Assembly (NCBI RefSeq): GCF_001039355.2
Contig: NW_019775620.1
Location: 62,001-126,000 of the forward strand
From: Lingula anatina
Taxonomy: Eukaryota > Brachiopoda > Lingulata > Lingulida > Lingulidae
Length of the DNA stretch: 64,000 nt
Direction of reading: 5' to 3'
In this document: positions 36,185 to 49,377 of the stretch, one piece after another
Position numbering within the stretch: the stretch's first letter is position 1
How the letters are laid out: each line of letters begins with the position of its first letter
The notes under the pieces: model-generated
Databases searched by the model: none
What the model saw: the letters and a program-made list of their open reading frames with translations, nothing else
What the model was told of the DNA's origin: nothing
Made by a program: the position numbers and the translations under genes

Positions 36185-39100
36185 CTAGTCTGAAAGATGT
36201 TTTGACTCTTTACAATGTGATTCTAGTAGAGCTATTCCTTCCTCTTCGTTTTTACGGAATTTTTTCAACCATTCATGAACAAGAAGGTTGTGATATCTGA
36301 AAAACAACAAATTCTTCAGTGAGAAATATAACCAGAAAAACTTTACTGAAGGATTTAAAATCAAATGCTGATAATCATCAAACATACTGATGTTCCTTTA
36401 TCGGTCTGTTTGAATGAGGCATGCTGCGTTAGTTATGTGTGACGTCATACTTGACAAAAGACATTTCCATTGCTGCAAACCACTTGAGAAATTAACATAT
36501 ACAGTATAAATGATAAATTCACTACACACGAAATAATCGTATTCTAATCCTCGATGACCTTAAGCCCCTACGTTACCTCGGCCTCTCAAAGAACTGGAAA
36601 TATTTGTCTGTGTCTAATCTTGGATAGATCCTGTCGAATCCTCCCCGCCTGCTGTTCTCGTCTATTGTGTCAACGAGGACCCGGATGTCATCCGGTGTCA
36701 GATTGTCCAGGATAGTAGATACGATATTCTGAGGGATAAAACAAGTTTGAATAATTATATAAATTGAAGTATATAATCAAAGACTACCTTTCAACAGAAG
36801 GGGTCGACAGTGGGGTGCCGGTGTTACGAAACTAAGGGTGGTTATAATAGTAAGGGTTAGCCTGACTGCAACCTAAGTGGTTCAACATGTAGGGCGAGGC
36901 TCACCTGTACAAATGAATGGGAAGCGGACTCCCTCTCTATCGGACTCTCTGTCACGTAACAGTAAGTAAATCTCGGTTTTTAGTTTAAGATTTTTAATCA
37001 AGACTTTGTCTTTGAAGCGTTGTTATTGCCATCCCTATCTAGACTGCCAGAGCAATAATTTGGTTTCGTACCGTTGGATGGCGCTAGTGGTGTAAAATAC
37101 AAACCTCGTCCTTGTGGTTATCACAATAATATTTCTGTTTTGCTTGTTCTACGGTAGAGAGCGTATTTGACCACCACCGTTCGCCCAGCAGTAAGTGGTC
37201 AGGAACGTCAGACCCACTGGAATAGAAACATTTGAATATCTTTACTATGTCCGGTTTACGTTCGCCGGTGTAAAAAGGGAAAACTGTTGGAAAAGTAACA
37301 AACAAGGGCATAGGAATATTGTAACATATAGATTTCAGAAGTCAATGCACAAAACCATAGAAAACCACATTTTATCAAATCTGCCGTCGGTACACGTCAG
37401 TGAAGACATGCCGTACCTTTCTTCGTCGCTTTCATTGACTGCACCACCAGGAATTCTGAATCCGGCTATATTCAACAGGTCCCTGGCCATGGGGTCATTG
37501 ACCGGGTGAAAGTGACCAGGATGTGCCAAAATACTGAAAGAGAAATATTTAGAATGTACTGTGTAGAGACGATATGTATTTAAACAATGGTAAACACAAT
37601 CGACCAGGCAAAGGTACTCGCACGCACACATACACAGAGAGAGAGAGAGAGAGAGAGAAAAATCGTGTTGTCTAAAAATATATCAATCACTTACCCAGGT
37701 GCTATGTTGACCTCCAGAATCCAAGGATCCATATTCTCGTCCAGAAGTATATCAAAGCCAAGCAGTTCATGTCCGCTGTATTTGCTTTTTAAGTATTTCC
37801 GTACTCCGTCATACATCTCAGGCTCTCCACTATAAGAGGAGTTTTAAAAAAGATTTAATTTGGATAAGACATTCGGCCTTTTGCAGAGCGCTGAAAAGTC
37901 GAATTACTACTGTTACATCTACAAATCCTAATTCCATTATTTATTTCCTGATTCAGTTTTGAGCTTAAATAAACTTCTTGCTTTGTACAATTTTACTTTA
38001 TTATTATTATTATAATTATTATTTTTTTTTTTTTGCTAAGTATTTGAAAAGGCGATGAGACAAAGAGAAAAGACAGGAATAAGTTGGAAGAAAGAGAAAG
38101 GGCAATAATAACAACGAGGAAGAGGAAGGCGCATTACGTGATAATTGTCTTAATTACGATGTCTTTGATTTTCTCCCATATTGGCTCGTGGTCGATTCCG
38201 TCCGTCTTCTTCAGATACTCCCAGAGAGTAGAGATCGACCTGGTAATAAGATGAAAACTGGGGTTTAATAGTCATGGAGCGGGGCTAATAGCTTGGGCTT
38301 AGTTTAGTCGACCTGGGTCTATGAGACGGTAAAGAATGATTGGTCCACAATAAATGTATTTGACTATTGTCTACACTGAGAGTAAAATAAATCAGTCAAG
38401 GCAATCGCAATATGCTCTAAAAATTAAGAAACCAAGAAACGAGAAAAATTGCCTTTTAGATTCTATGCAAAATGTAACTAAGTCGTCTAAGGCTTACATT
38501 AGTAGACTAAGATTTTAGTAAAAAAACTTTCTTTATAGACCTTTTGTGAATCAAGTCCCTGATTCAACTTACAAGATGCACGTTTTTATACATTCTGACC
38601 ACATGGTCCACTATTAGTCTGTTACAAATTATTATATAGCGTGTATTCTGAGAATATAAAGCAAATACTGAAGAAGCACAAAAAGTAGACTTCATAACTA
38701 CCATTTATGTCCCGTTTTCAGAGAGTGATCCAGTGTGTATTCCGGGTTCTTTGTGTTGATTTCATTATTGGTCAGATGGATCATACCGTCCAGGTCCCCT
38801 GTGGTAAATCTGGGTTTTATATAAAGTTATAATTAAGTCATACTGTGCGCGCTAGACCTTTATTTAGTTTAGCAATAAGATAAAATAATTTTTGGACATC
38901 CAGTTTTTTTCCACAATAGCAAGGGTATATGCCAATCCAAAACTGTCGAAAAATTGCGTTTTAAACCCATTTCTAGTTCTGTACTTCTATTTTCTATTAC
39001 CTTCAGGACAATAATTCACCAGTCTTCATTTACATTATAAAAGTGACTCAAAAAGTCAGGGTTTGGTGTACCTGTATAGCACACATTGGTGATTAAGACC

Positions 39101-42014
39101 AATTGTTATGATAAACAGTTAAATAATTGGTTTGCTTTTCAAAGGTAAAACGCACACTGTTTGTCAGTCAACACAACATTACCCTCCAGCAATATCAGGC
39201 TGCTTTATAAATACTGTAGCGTGAACGTTCAACGTCCATAAATGTCAAGTCTCAACATATTATCAATTTATAAATGATTTATTCATGATAAAAATCCTGT
39301 TTTTTTTTTTTTTTTTTTTTTTTTTGTTTTTTTTATGAGTAACGTACTTTTTGGTAGCAAACTTGACTATTCCATCGGGGTAAATGTACACTCTTAGCGG
39401 GTCTATACTGGCAATATGGACATAGATCCTCAAGTCAAATTTATACCCGTCTATGAGATATGGGTTGGTGATATATCTGAAAGAGAAGCAGAAAAGGGGT
39501 ATGCTGTTGTTACCTTTTAATTATTAAAATACTGTGCGGCTATAATGCGTTTTCATCAATTTACTAAATGCACTGTTTAAAGATGATTTTTGAAATATTT
39601 ATCTATATGGAAATACACATGCAAAGTATGTATTATCAACCTAAAAAGAATTCTTAATATGAGATAATTGTATCATTCATTCCTATGGGGTTGTCTGAAT
39701 TACTCTGCATGATAAAATTATTGACCCTTTGAATAATTAACATTAGAGTCATTAGTGTGGCATACCTTTGTATGACATTTCTTTGATCCCTCGGAATCTG
39801 TTCATATCGCTGTATCACTTCAATGCCTCTGCCTCCATGGAAACATGGCTAGCAATAAGAAAGATTATACACCATGTAAATATATCATTACGAAGAAACA
39901 CATGAACGTTTTTGGGACAACAGTAAGGGACCATTCCCAGACCCTACCGTACTAACTGTCGATCGATCTACCTCCAAGGGGATTCTCGCTAAATTGCAAT
40001 AAACTTAAGCTGCTTAGATGGCTGTCAGTAGAACTGTCAGACAACTAAGCCGCTTAAGTTAGAAGACATTTAGCGAGATAACCCTCGGAGATGGATCGAT
40101 CATGTTAGGTATGGGAACCAAATCTAAAAGTCAATGGTAAAAGCAACCAGACGACTGAGAGAGACGATACAGGACAGCCGCGGAGAATGGTCACGCCTAG
40201 AACAACCAACGGTTTCCTGATTTTGACTGAGGATAACCTATAAATTTAGGATCAAAACTGTTTATACACCACGTATAATGGCGCTTGTCGTTGGAGATTA
40301 TTACATGATACCTGGGCTTACTCTATTGCTTTATACAAAATTATTTTAAAATGTACTTAGAAAAGTTTATTTTAATGCTTTCAATACTTCACTACGATAA
40401 AAAGCTGTTTGGACAATTCTGGAAATAGTGACTGTTAAAAAACATTTCCTCTCAAAGGATGAAACAAGTGAATTGTTCTCTTGATTGCCATTGGTGTTGA
40501 TTTTGTATTAAATAGCACTGCGATGTCTTGTTTCTTCACCAATAATAGTCTTAAGGCTGCTTTCAAAAGCTCTTACAGGGTTAACAGATAAAACCCTACA
40601 CATTTTTGCACTGTTTTTCACATATATGTTCAGTACCGGCTTTAAAATCCACAGTTGCCCCTTTGTGGCGAGATCCAATTCCACCCTCAGTGCGTCCATC
40701 TCATCAGGGATGATGTAGGTCGATGGATGGAAATTAAAGTTCTTCTTGCCGTGCTTTAGTTTCATTTTCCGCATCCTGTGTGCAAGACGGTCCTTGCAGC
40801 CTATGGCCCAGTTGTTGGGAAGGTGGTTATACTGGAAAGAAAATGCTGTTAATTCAAATTCATTCCATTATTGACGGATATATTAATTAATTGTTATAAC
40901 CTTGAATATTATAATATGCAATGTGCAAAAATATATTTTCCTATAACTATGGTAGCTATTGGATGGATAACAAGTTAAAGAAGTGTAAAAATCAATAATA
41001 ATAATAATAATAATAAGTACCTTTTGACTGGGTTGAATGGATGCATACATGTGTGTTTGGTGGGGTTGATAACACCCAGTGTAACAACCTGACCACAGCC
41101 CGCCATCTGCAAAGTACAATCACATTCATGGTAAATATATTAACGTTATTTAATGTTAATTATTTCTCTTCCTTAAACTTATTTTAAAGACAACGGGGGA
41201 AAACTTCAATCTGTTGGTGTATACATACAGCTCGTTAATTAAATGATTGACTAATTCAGTAATGATGACTTCACAAAATTAAAGTAAACATATTTATGAG
41301 TGTAGTTATCTTTAAAGTACGCATAGTCACTGCATCTGAAATACAGATTCACAGGTTGTTCAGAAGATAGAAATGGCCAATATAAATGTCGCGACTTGTT
41401 GGAATATGTATGGTATGGTTATCTTCACAGTCTGACAGACATAGATGGTGTTCCAGATGTGAACAGACATAGTTCAGATCAATACCTTTGGTCAGTGCGT
41501 ACCCAGACCGGTTTGCCGTGGCCGAGATGATTGGGGAACCCGGCTCGTACCAGAACAGACGGCGCCGGATGTTCTCCGGAAGTGGCTCTTCTGCAATGAA
41601 ACCCATAAAAATGTCTCTTTGCAAAAAATGGTCACAGAAACAAATGTTAATATGAACATGGAGGAGGCAATTTGGAGCATGTTTTCAAAAGAACACAACT
41701 TTTGTGCAAGATAACTGAAACCTTGGGAATTGTTCATACACACACGAAAGTTTACTTTCAGCAAATTTCTCGAGATTTAATGATATTTCATGGGTTCTGC
41801 TTACTGCATAATAAAAGAAAGAATGCTTGAGAGTAAGCTCTTCAATGAACAAAAGAATTCAATATCTAGCCATCTAGCTGCTCTAGTGATGTAGGCCCTG
41901 TAATATTAATAATGTACTTCATCGTGATATGTGTATCAAACAGGCCCTACAGCACGAAGTTGATTAAGTTTTACAGTCAATACTGAAGGTGTGGCATATG
42001 TGTGTGTGCGTGTG

Positions 42015-42046
<32 letters not shown>

Positions 42047-45000
42047 TGCGTGCGTGTGTGTGTGTAAGCCTTACTCTGTTGTCCAGGCATTATAAAGTTG
42101 ATGTAGGGTGGGACATTGGAGAACAGGCTGGGTGTGAGTGCCGGCAGTAACGGCTCCGATACCTTGTCTGGAATCACAATATATTTATGTATAAACAACT
42201 GATCAGATTATTAATTGAATCATCCTCAACAGAATTAAAATTATATCATTTACCTTTTATAAATTTATAAATTTTACCTATTCAATAAAACGTAAATGAT
42301 ATGATAATATTCGAAACTAATTATTAAGTCTTAAAATATTGATGAATCAAATAACTTAAGACAAACCTGTGTGTATATAATAAATGTGTGAGTAATGACT
42401 TTACCGGTTGACGATGTCCATGTGATATCTTCCTTAGATGTATGAAGACAGTCCTCCAGATCTCCGTTAGCTGACGTCGGTTTTGAGCAGTGTTCATTGT
42501 CTGTGCAGCGTACTATAGGGAATAGATACAGAGTAGATTCTGAATTCAATTTTAAGACTGAATTCAATTTCAGTGTCAAAAAAGCATGAAGGAAATATAT
42601 GTCCTGTTTTCAGAAAAATAAGAATATAAAACCGGCACCGTTTCTGTAGACCATTATATCATAAGTACATGTATTGACAGCACATCAATTACGGATTAAA
42701 TATTTAACCGCACGCAATGGTAACCATAAACCATGGTACTTTTGTATATAGGAACGTAAAGTGAACTGCACACAAATCACAACATAGGCGGGGANAAAGG
42801 AAAAATATGTCCTGTTTTCAGAAAAATAAGAATATAAAACCGGCACCGTTTCTGTAGACCATTATATCATAAGTGCATGTATTGACAGCACATCAATTAC
42901 GGATTAAATATTTAACCGCACGCAATGGTCAACCATAAACCATGGTTCTTTTGTATAGGAGCTTAAAGTGAACTGCACACAAATCACAACATAGGCGGGG
43001 AATCTTTTCAGTGTCTATTAGCGGATTAGACGGCAAGCTTTTTAGTGGGTCGCCATGTTTGACTCGCGGATTAGTTAGTCCCCTGCTCTGAATGCGGCCT
43101 AAGAAGTCATTAGTCAACGAGCCATGCAATTTTGTCGGGACCTCCTTTTATTTCCCACATGGTTGTACATGGATGTTATTTAATGAGACCTGGACGCAAA
43201 CTCGTAAGACCGCAGGCCTAGTATCCTCTACCGCCGGGGCGGCAGATTAATAATGGACACTTTTCTATAACACAGTTGAGAAAAGTGACACGTACACAAT
43301 AATGTAGATACAGTATAGTGTAAACCTTTTGCCAATTTACATTTTGATTTTTTCACACTGACCAATCAATAGATTCGATTTTAAGATCTTGAAGTTCGTC
43401 TTGTGGCAGACGCAGTATCCAGAAGTCACATATTAACGGTGGGTGAGGTAGAGGCATGTGTGAGATTTCTTTCGCTCTTGTAAGATTAGATCCCCTGTCC
43501 GATTCAAAACCCCGGTCTCGTAACATGACGTTAAGGTGTGCTGACTTCTTACAAGCATGCAGTACCATGTACTGATTGAAATTTTCCCATTTTTTTCTGT
43601 GATGATGAAAATCAAATTAAATATAATATTTATTTAGAATAATTACAGAGAATAAACACACGGTATTCATGTATACAAATGATTATATCGGAGAAGTAAT
43701 AAGCCGTGTAGGGGTCTGGTATCCCCTGAAACGGTAAGGCTTTTTTTTATGAATTCAAGTCACTTGTAAAATCACGTAATTACCAATCAAATATTGGCAG
43801 CAAGACTAAAATGTCCATTTTTCGCACATTTCGCTGACTTAAGCGCCCCCTATCAATATCACGGCCCATTGGTAATATAGGACGACCCCCCTAAAATAAA
43901 TTGTCATATATACATTTGTCTATCATAACCCGGTGTCAAACCGAGTATAGATTGCCGAGGAAATAAAAGTTACTTTAGAAACCTCTTTTTAGGATAAGCG
44001 TCTAGTCTAATTGAAAATCAATCTATGACCCTGTTAGAGTGTATTATACAGGCCAGGGCCCGTAACTCGAAAGCATCGCGCATTGCGACCGAGTGCATTG
44101 CGTAGGCTACTAGCAGCTCAATAATTGTCCAAACGTCTTTCCGCCATTTTCATGTCGCAGATTTACGTACTCAGATCAAGTCGGCGACCTACATTTTATA
44201 TAACCTGGTATACATTATAATAAGGACACAAGTTTTTACTCTCTCTTGTGTCTCATAGGTGGGAATTAAAACACAATTAGACTGTATGAAAACTGTTAAC
44301 TTTTTACTCTCAGATTATGTTCACTAGTTATGTACAGATTCATTGCAGCTCTCTGAATATTTATCATCTGTGTACTGAAGTACATTTCCGTGCTGCCTAG
44401 CGAACAAACAAAAATTATGTCATCACTCAGCCTGAATCTTGTAGAAAGTACATGAAAGTGAGGATGCAGTATATTTAATAGGACCCAATTAAGGGTTATC
44501 CATTTTTATTGTCAGTTTTACAAGCCTTCAAAACGTACACTTTATCCAGCCCCCCCCCACCCGCTATCAGAGCGCACAAGAAGAAAAGCTAAATATGATG
44601 ACCTTTGACAGCAATTTGAACCATAATTTTATTATTATTTTTATCAAGGGCATTATCCCCCTCCCAAGCGTACGGTTTGTAGACCTGTGAAAATGATGAT
44701 AAAATTTATACATGTACGAGTACAGAAAGCTACATGTATCAACATCATGCATCTACGTAAAAATGTTATCTTCACTCTTGATATAGACGGGGCCCTCATT
44801 ATATTCTTGATTTCTAGTGTAGGTACTAGTATGCATATATATACTCAGTATATATATATATGTACTGGCGAATGTTCAAGATGGCTTGGGTGATCGTTCC
44901 CTGTGATGCGGAAAAAGCCTTGAATAAAGATGTACGTTTAGATATGATGATACGCTTGGTACGATTGAATTGCGTAATCTATTATGTTACCGGTGTGACG

Positions 45001-46402
45001 TGGGAGAGAGTCCCCGTTGATAGAGTCCTGTTCCCATTAATTTGCATAGGTAAGATTTTGACCCAATTACGACAGGCAAACATTAACATTATATTGAGTG
45101 TGGACTCTTTATTATACAGACCCTTTGTTTCGTCACACTGGTCGTTTCCGTGCACGTTAGATAGAGATCTTGCCCATCGTTATCTATCCCTCACTCATGG
45201 TTTGCATATACTGGAAGGCATTACATTGCACTGTGCAAGAATCATGCCCTCTACCAGGACGACAGATTGATTTTTCACAGATATTCACACATCGATATGT
45301 CGCCAGATATATAGACAGCCATTTGGCTCTCTGGCTTTTTTCCAATTTTTCCCGATATACTCTGCCACCTTGGTAGAGGGTACAAGACTCACACGTAACA
45401 TATAGATTGTTGACTGGTTACTCTTTAATAAGTTAGTGGACCAGATAAAATGTGGAAGTATGATCACAAAAAGATACAAGGCAACAACTATGCATCTTGA
45501 TAACAGAAGGCGTCCTTTTAAACCTACACCACAAATTACTTAACTAAGTTAATTAAGACATGAATGAATTCCCCGTCTGTCAACATTTTAGTCATGGATG
45601 GCTGACCCCGTAAAGGTGAGTTAACGCATTTGACCACAGGTCCGCTGCCTGTGCTACTAGCGTGAAGACATAGGGGAAGCTGTTTAAGCTGAACTACACA
45701 GTAGTAATGTATTATGATCCGTTTGTCTATCCTACTATACAGCGACCTGCATCTGTTCAATCATATGTTTTTCTCTAACTTAGACAATGATTTAGATCTA
45801 CCGTAGGGCAAAACTTACAGGTTTTGTCACAGGATTGAAGTAAATTATAGGCCTACAATGCAAAGTGTATTTCTATCTCACACAGATAGTAGTTTTGATC
45901 ACCGACTAAAAATCGCAAGACCGATTTGATAGCTGCTCCCGAAGGCAGTCCTAACATGCACAGGGTCCATTAAATCATACATACACATGTATATTTCGTG
46001 CTGCATAAATGATGGGCCTAAGGTACCGGAATACAGTGTATTATTTCAACTCGCCTTATATGCTCTGAAATGTTTAGCTTGGTCATCTTCCCTCGCCTTT
46101 TTCCAGTTTCACGTTTTCAATTAACTTATGGCTATTAGGTCTTACGCTTAAACCATATGTTGCACTGAATACAATTCTATAATTAAAATATTTTATGCGT
46201 CTGTGCCGCGTAATAAAATCTTCCTCACATCCAGCCTGCGTGTACTACGATTTCCCCATCACAATCAAGCCTACACGGGCCAGGGAGTTGGACAATAACT
46301 GCGTTTTAACGGGACTCGTCAAGAAGCCTACGTACCTGTAGAATAAGTGGAAGCACCAAGCAATAAAACTGCCCACGTAGTCCAGTTATTTGTCAGGGTC
46401 AT
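36185..46402 (-). CDS. TTLL4: TTLL4-like amino-acid ligase A with predicted signal peptide
   Basis: Fifteen coding exons, all GT-AG: 46336-46402, 42405-42512, 42075-42167, 41486-41590, 41021-41106, 40637-40831, 39766-39848, 39348-39476, 38702-38809, 38138-38239, 37695-37829, 37417-37533, 37105-37216, 36577-36728, 36185-36296. They sum to 567 aa in one open frame. TTLL4 enzymes attach the first glutamate to tubulin side chains using ATP. Motifs are [12 protein letters not shown] (about 70), WILKP (about 215), [16 protein letters not shown] (about 258), HLTN (about 298), LLDENMDPWILEVN (about 388-401), and the TTLL4-type tail [20 protein letters not shown] (about 490). The catalytic Asp, Glu and Asn are present. 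The first exon encodes a short hydrophobic leader (WAVLLLGAS), with an in-frame stop just upstream of its ATG. Cys25, 31 and 44 follow. The long cytosolic N terminus of TTLL4 is absent. Intron 1 is 3.8 kb. Confidence 0.88.
37636..37658. repeat. (GA)n microsatellite in an intron of TTLL gene A
   Basis: A short GA run between coding exons 11 and 12. Confidence 0.85.
39927..40122. mobile_element. GATCGATC-family MITE in intron 6 of TTLL gene A
   Basis: The element has imperfect inverted repeats of about 80 bp. The left arm runs ggaccattccca...gatcgatctacctcc...ctcgctaaat, and the right arm, reverse-complemented, runs ggttccca...gatcgatccatctcc...ctcgctaaat. Related copies lie at about 49166-49377 and 60236-60488. 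It encodes nothing. The target duplication is not clear. Confidence 0.7.
41998..42064. repeat. Mixed (TG)/(TGCG) microsatellite in intron 3 of TTLL gene A
   Basis: A TG run with TGCG interruptions, ending about 10 bp from the donor of coding exon 3 (exon 42075-42167). Confidence 0.9.
42596..43000. repeat. Direct duplication of about 200 bp around a single N
   Basis: About 42596-42794 and 42804-43000 are nearly identical, beginning tgtcctgttttcag and ending caacataggcgggg. They differ at a few single bases and small indels. One undetermined base (42795) lies at the junction. The pattern suits two alleles laid end to end by the assembler. It lies in intron 1 of TTLL gene A and does not touch the coding exons. 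Confidence 0.85.
43001..43101. mobile_element. Partial GGCCGCATTCAGA-family MITE
   Basis: The right half of the element seen whole at 48474-48652. Shared words are gtctattagcgg, agacggcaagctttttagt, gcggattagttagtcc (gcggactagttagtcc in the full copy) and ctctgaatgcggcct. The left half is missing; the sequence to the left is the allelic-looking duplication. It is non-coding. Confidence 0.7.
43102..46335. other. Rest of intron 1 of TTLL gene A
   Basis: No coding exon is supported. A 136-codon plus-strand frame at 44860-45270 has no domain and no matching frame in gene B. Short TA and poly-C runs occur near 44850 and 44552. Confidence 0.5.
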
Positions 46403-47282
46403 GTTGCGGACATTTACTCCAGGGCGAACTGACAGGTAGCTGGTGCTTCTTCGTCGTCACTTTATTAACTAGTGGTAAATCTACTCCTGCATGTTTAAAC
46501 CACTAGGCACAAGTGGAGCGTGACCAGACGCGATGGTATCAGGTTCGCGTCTGTAGCCTTTCTAGATCTAGATCTCTAATTATTGGAGATTGTTTTCTTT
46601 TTAAATAATGTTTTATCAATAATTTTGCTTAATTTATTTCTGATATTTTTGTCTTTACAAAAAAAGATGAAGGCATTTCCTTAAAATCAATTAAGTGCTT
46701 GATATTCAAAGTAAGCTTCGATTTTTAAAATCGTTTTTTTACGTCGACGAGGACAAAAGGTAAGCTTTATGACCTTGCGGGTCAGGTAAATAGAAAAAAT
46801 TCACGACCAGAATTTTGAATAAGGCACAGTTTTAAAGTTACATGTATTTTTGGCTGAATGAGGGATTAATTTGGTTAATGACTTGGCATGTCGACTTAAT
46901 TTTAGTTGTATGAGAAATAACCAGAAGTGATATATACTGGTGCGTTACTGGAAATCCAACGTTTATATATGTTATTTGTAGGTAAGAGCAACCCTTCTGT
47001 TGACGTTGTATACATTTAAGTTGAGGACTAATTACCTCTGGTAACTGCCTGTTATTACAAAATTGCATCTCTCTGTATGGAGTATTTATTTATTTATTTA
47101 TTTACGGGGTACGTGAAAGGTATATCAATCACACGGCCTCATGGGCCGTATTTTGCACATTTATCAAAACCATGTGATTGAGCTAGATAGGTTACAAGTT
47201 ATAACAAGAGGAAACACAATAAGATATGTACGAAAACAGCAGTTGCAGAAGTGCAGTAGTGATTTATGGTACAGTCTATGAG

Positions 47283-47519
47283 TGCATTCAGAACACATGA
47301 TCCGCCGACTAAATAAGGCCGACCTCACTAAAGAGCAAGCCGCCCTAGTCCTCTGATGCTATCCCCTCCGCCATTAAATGGATTAAATCTCGGCCCCGAA
47401 TTTTAATTGCCAGGCCCCTGAAGCAACGGCGCGTGTGGAGGCGAGGAGCTTTTAGGTGGATCGGCAATATTTAGTCAGCGAATCTGTTAGTCCGCGGATC
47501 AACTTGCTCTGAATGCGCT
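47283..47519. mobile_element. GGCCGCATTCAGA-family MITE, copy 2
   Basis: The left end gcattcagaacacatgatccgccgac and the right end gtccgcggatcaacttgctctgaatgc are inverted copies of each other. They match the ends of the 48474-48652 element, including the shared ggccgacc just inside the left arm. It is non-coding, about 237 bp. Confidence 0.7.
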
Positions 47520-48002
47520 CTATGTGTATTTGTTTGTCTTGGAACCCTGAATAAAACCGATTGTTTCGAACTAAAACTACTCTCTGTATTTGATTGGGGA
47601 TCAAGCATACTTTCTTACCCTGTCTCTTATTTGCTACAGGTGTGGAAAAATGTTTTTCGTTTTCAATTTTCTCTTGACTCAAGTTTTCCTTCCGCGGGTG
47701 AGGGTGCAAGGGGAAAAGGGTGGGAGCCTGCTTTTCCAATTCGCCACGTCATGGCCATTTAGTTATTTTTCAAGTTCAGTTGACATTTTGTATATACTCA
47801 ATTTTGCCTTGCTCAACTCTTTCCAAAAGAAAGGTTCATTTTTTCCCAAAATTGTGTCTAAATGTCGCCATCGCTCTGGACCAATAATTTTTTTAAATTT
47901 TCTTTTTTTTTTTCTGTTTGGTCAAGATACCTTTGTCTTGAATTGTCGAGTGTCTGCCTGAAGTTTCTGCATTCATGTACTGTGTACATGCTATGGTATA
48001 CC

Positions 48003-48065
48003 TCAAAGCGTGGCTTAGGGCGTGACTTAGGGCGTGGCTTAGGGCGTGACTTAGGGCGTGGTCGG
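48003..48065. repeat. 12-bp minisatellite (GGGCGTGRCTTA)
   Basis: Four or five tandem copies of gggcgtgacttagggcgtggctta. A related, less regular array with the same downstream word (ggcgtggtc...tgtggmc...actgattgtc) lies at about 60715-60800, upstream of gene B. Both sit at the same relative place in the duplicated TTLL units. Confidence 0.85.
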
Positions 48066-48473
48066 GGTTCTGTGTGGCCTACTGATTGTCCACACACACT
48101 CACACATATTCTTTTAAGTTTGCATATATCTATATAAGTTATCTATACACATGTAGGTGCTAATTGAGAGAGAGAGAGAGAGAGAGAGTGAGGGTGAGTG
48201 AAAGAGAGACAGATTGTTTTTTTACCATGATAAGATGCAAAATAATATTTAAGTTTGTCAGTTGAAGTAGAATGAGAGAGAATGGGGTTATCTGAGTCTT
48301 AACGAGTTGCCTATGCGGTTTACTACGTGGCTTCTTAATGTAATATTGACATGCATATGAAAGGGCTACACCTACTGGTTACCTCTTAATATGACAGGCG
48401 CATAAAAGGAGATAAAATGGACTTTGTCACGCTAATTTCACATCAAATTGTAAACAATTCGTAACGTATCACT

Positions 48474-48652
48474 AAGGCCGCATTCAGATCAGCGGACTAG
48501 CTAGCCCACGGATCAAATATGGCCGACCCACTTGAATACTTCCCCACAGGAAATCTATTCAATGTCTATTAGCGGTTTAGACGGCAAGCTTTTTAGTCGG
48601 TCGCCATATTTGGTCCGCGGACTAGTTAGTCCACTGTTCTGAATGCAGACTT
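48474..48652. mobile_element. GGCCGCATTCAGA-family MITE, full copy
   Basis: Terminal inverted repeats of about 55 bp with some mismatches: the left end begins AAGGCCGCATTCAGATCAGC, and the reverse complement of the right end reads GTCTGCATTCAGAACAGTGG. Both arms continue GGACTAGCTAG/GGACTAACTAG and CAAATATGG. The length is about 180 bp with no coding capacity. The target duplication is unclear (taa/tta). Confidence 0.8.
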
Positions 48653-49165
48653 ACCGTTGATTTTACAGTCGAGTGCATTTTACTGCTGCCCTCATTTTGA
48701 CCTGACCACAAATATCTGAAATGAGTCATTTGCACATGAAATATATATCCTCATTTTTTTATATTAGCTTGTTGTAAAGTTTGCTATTAGTTATGCATGT
48801 ACCTTCATAGAAGACACGACCTCGGCAGAAATGCTTTCGTAAAACTTATCTGTTGACCTACATATAAATGAGTCAGTATACAAGTGTTTTCTATAGTTTT
48901 AACTATTACAACGAAAACTAGATAGTGTTGATCGGTAGCCATCGCATTCCCCCCGCACTTCCCACTGTACATAAGAGCTCACCCTTTGAAACCCCACTTC
49001 CTGTATATCCATGACACTGCCTGAATCCTACATATATAATTATTGAAAATTTACTTCATAATTATAGCATGAGAAATATGCCTTCATGCAAAATTACCGA
49101 CGAAAAAATTACTTCATGTAAAAATAGTATCATCCATTCCAGGAGTAGTCGCTAACTGCACTAAC

Positions 49166-49377
49166 ACCCCATTCTCATAGATTAGATCGATCTACATTGG
49201 ATCGACCTAACTCCCTGGGGGTTCACGCTAAATAGCTGTCAGCCGGTCGGACACGAAAGTTAATTACCCCTTAAAGCTTGTAGTAGGCGGGGACGGACAC
49301 TTAAGGGGGATTATCTGACAGTAATCTAGTGAGACTCCCCGCGGTGATAGATCGATCTAAAAGTTGTGAGAACAGAG
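49166..49377. mobile_element. GATCGATC-family MITE, copy 2
   Basis: The left arm ccccattctcatag...agatcgatctac and the right arm, reverse-complemented, ttctcacaac...agatcgatctatcacc are imperfect inverted repeats. A possible half copy begins at about 49511 (tccccattctcaaag...tagatcgatcc). It is non-coding. Confidence 0.6.

Noticed and set aside
44860-45270. 136-codon plus-strand frame in intron 1 of TTLL gene A
   Set aside because: It has no domain, no homologous frame in gene B and an unremarkable composition.
47590-48137. Overlapping plus-strand frames rich in Phe/Leu or Gly/Arg
   Set aside because: The Gly/Arg-rich frame is just the 12-bp minisatellite, and the other has no recognisable domain.
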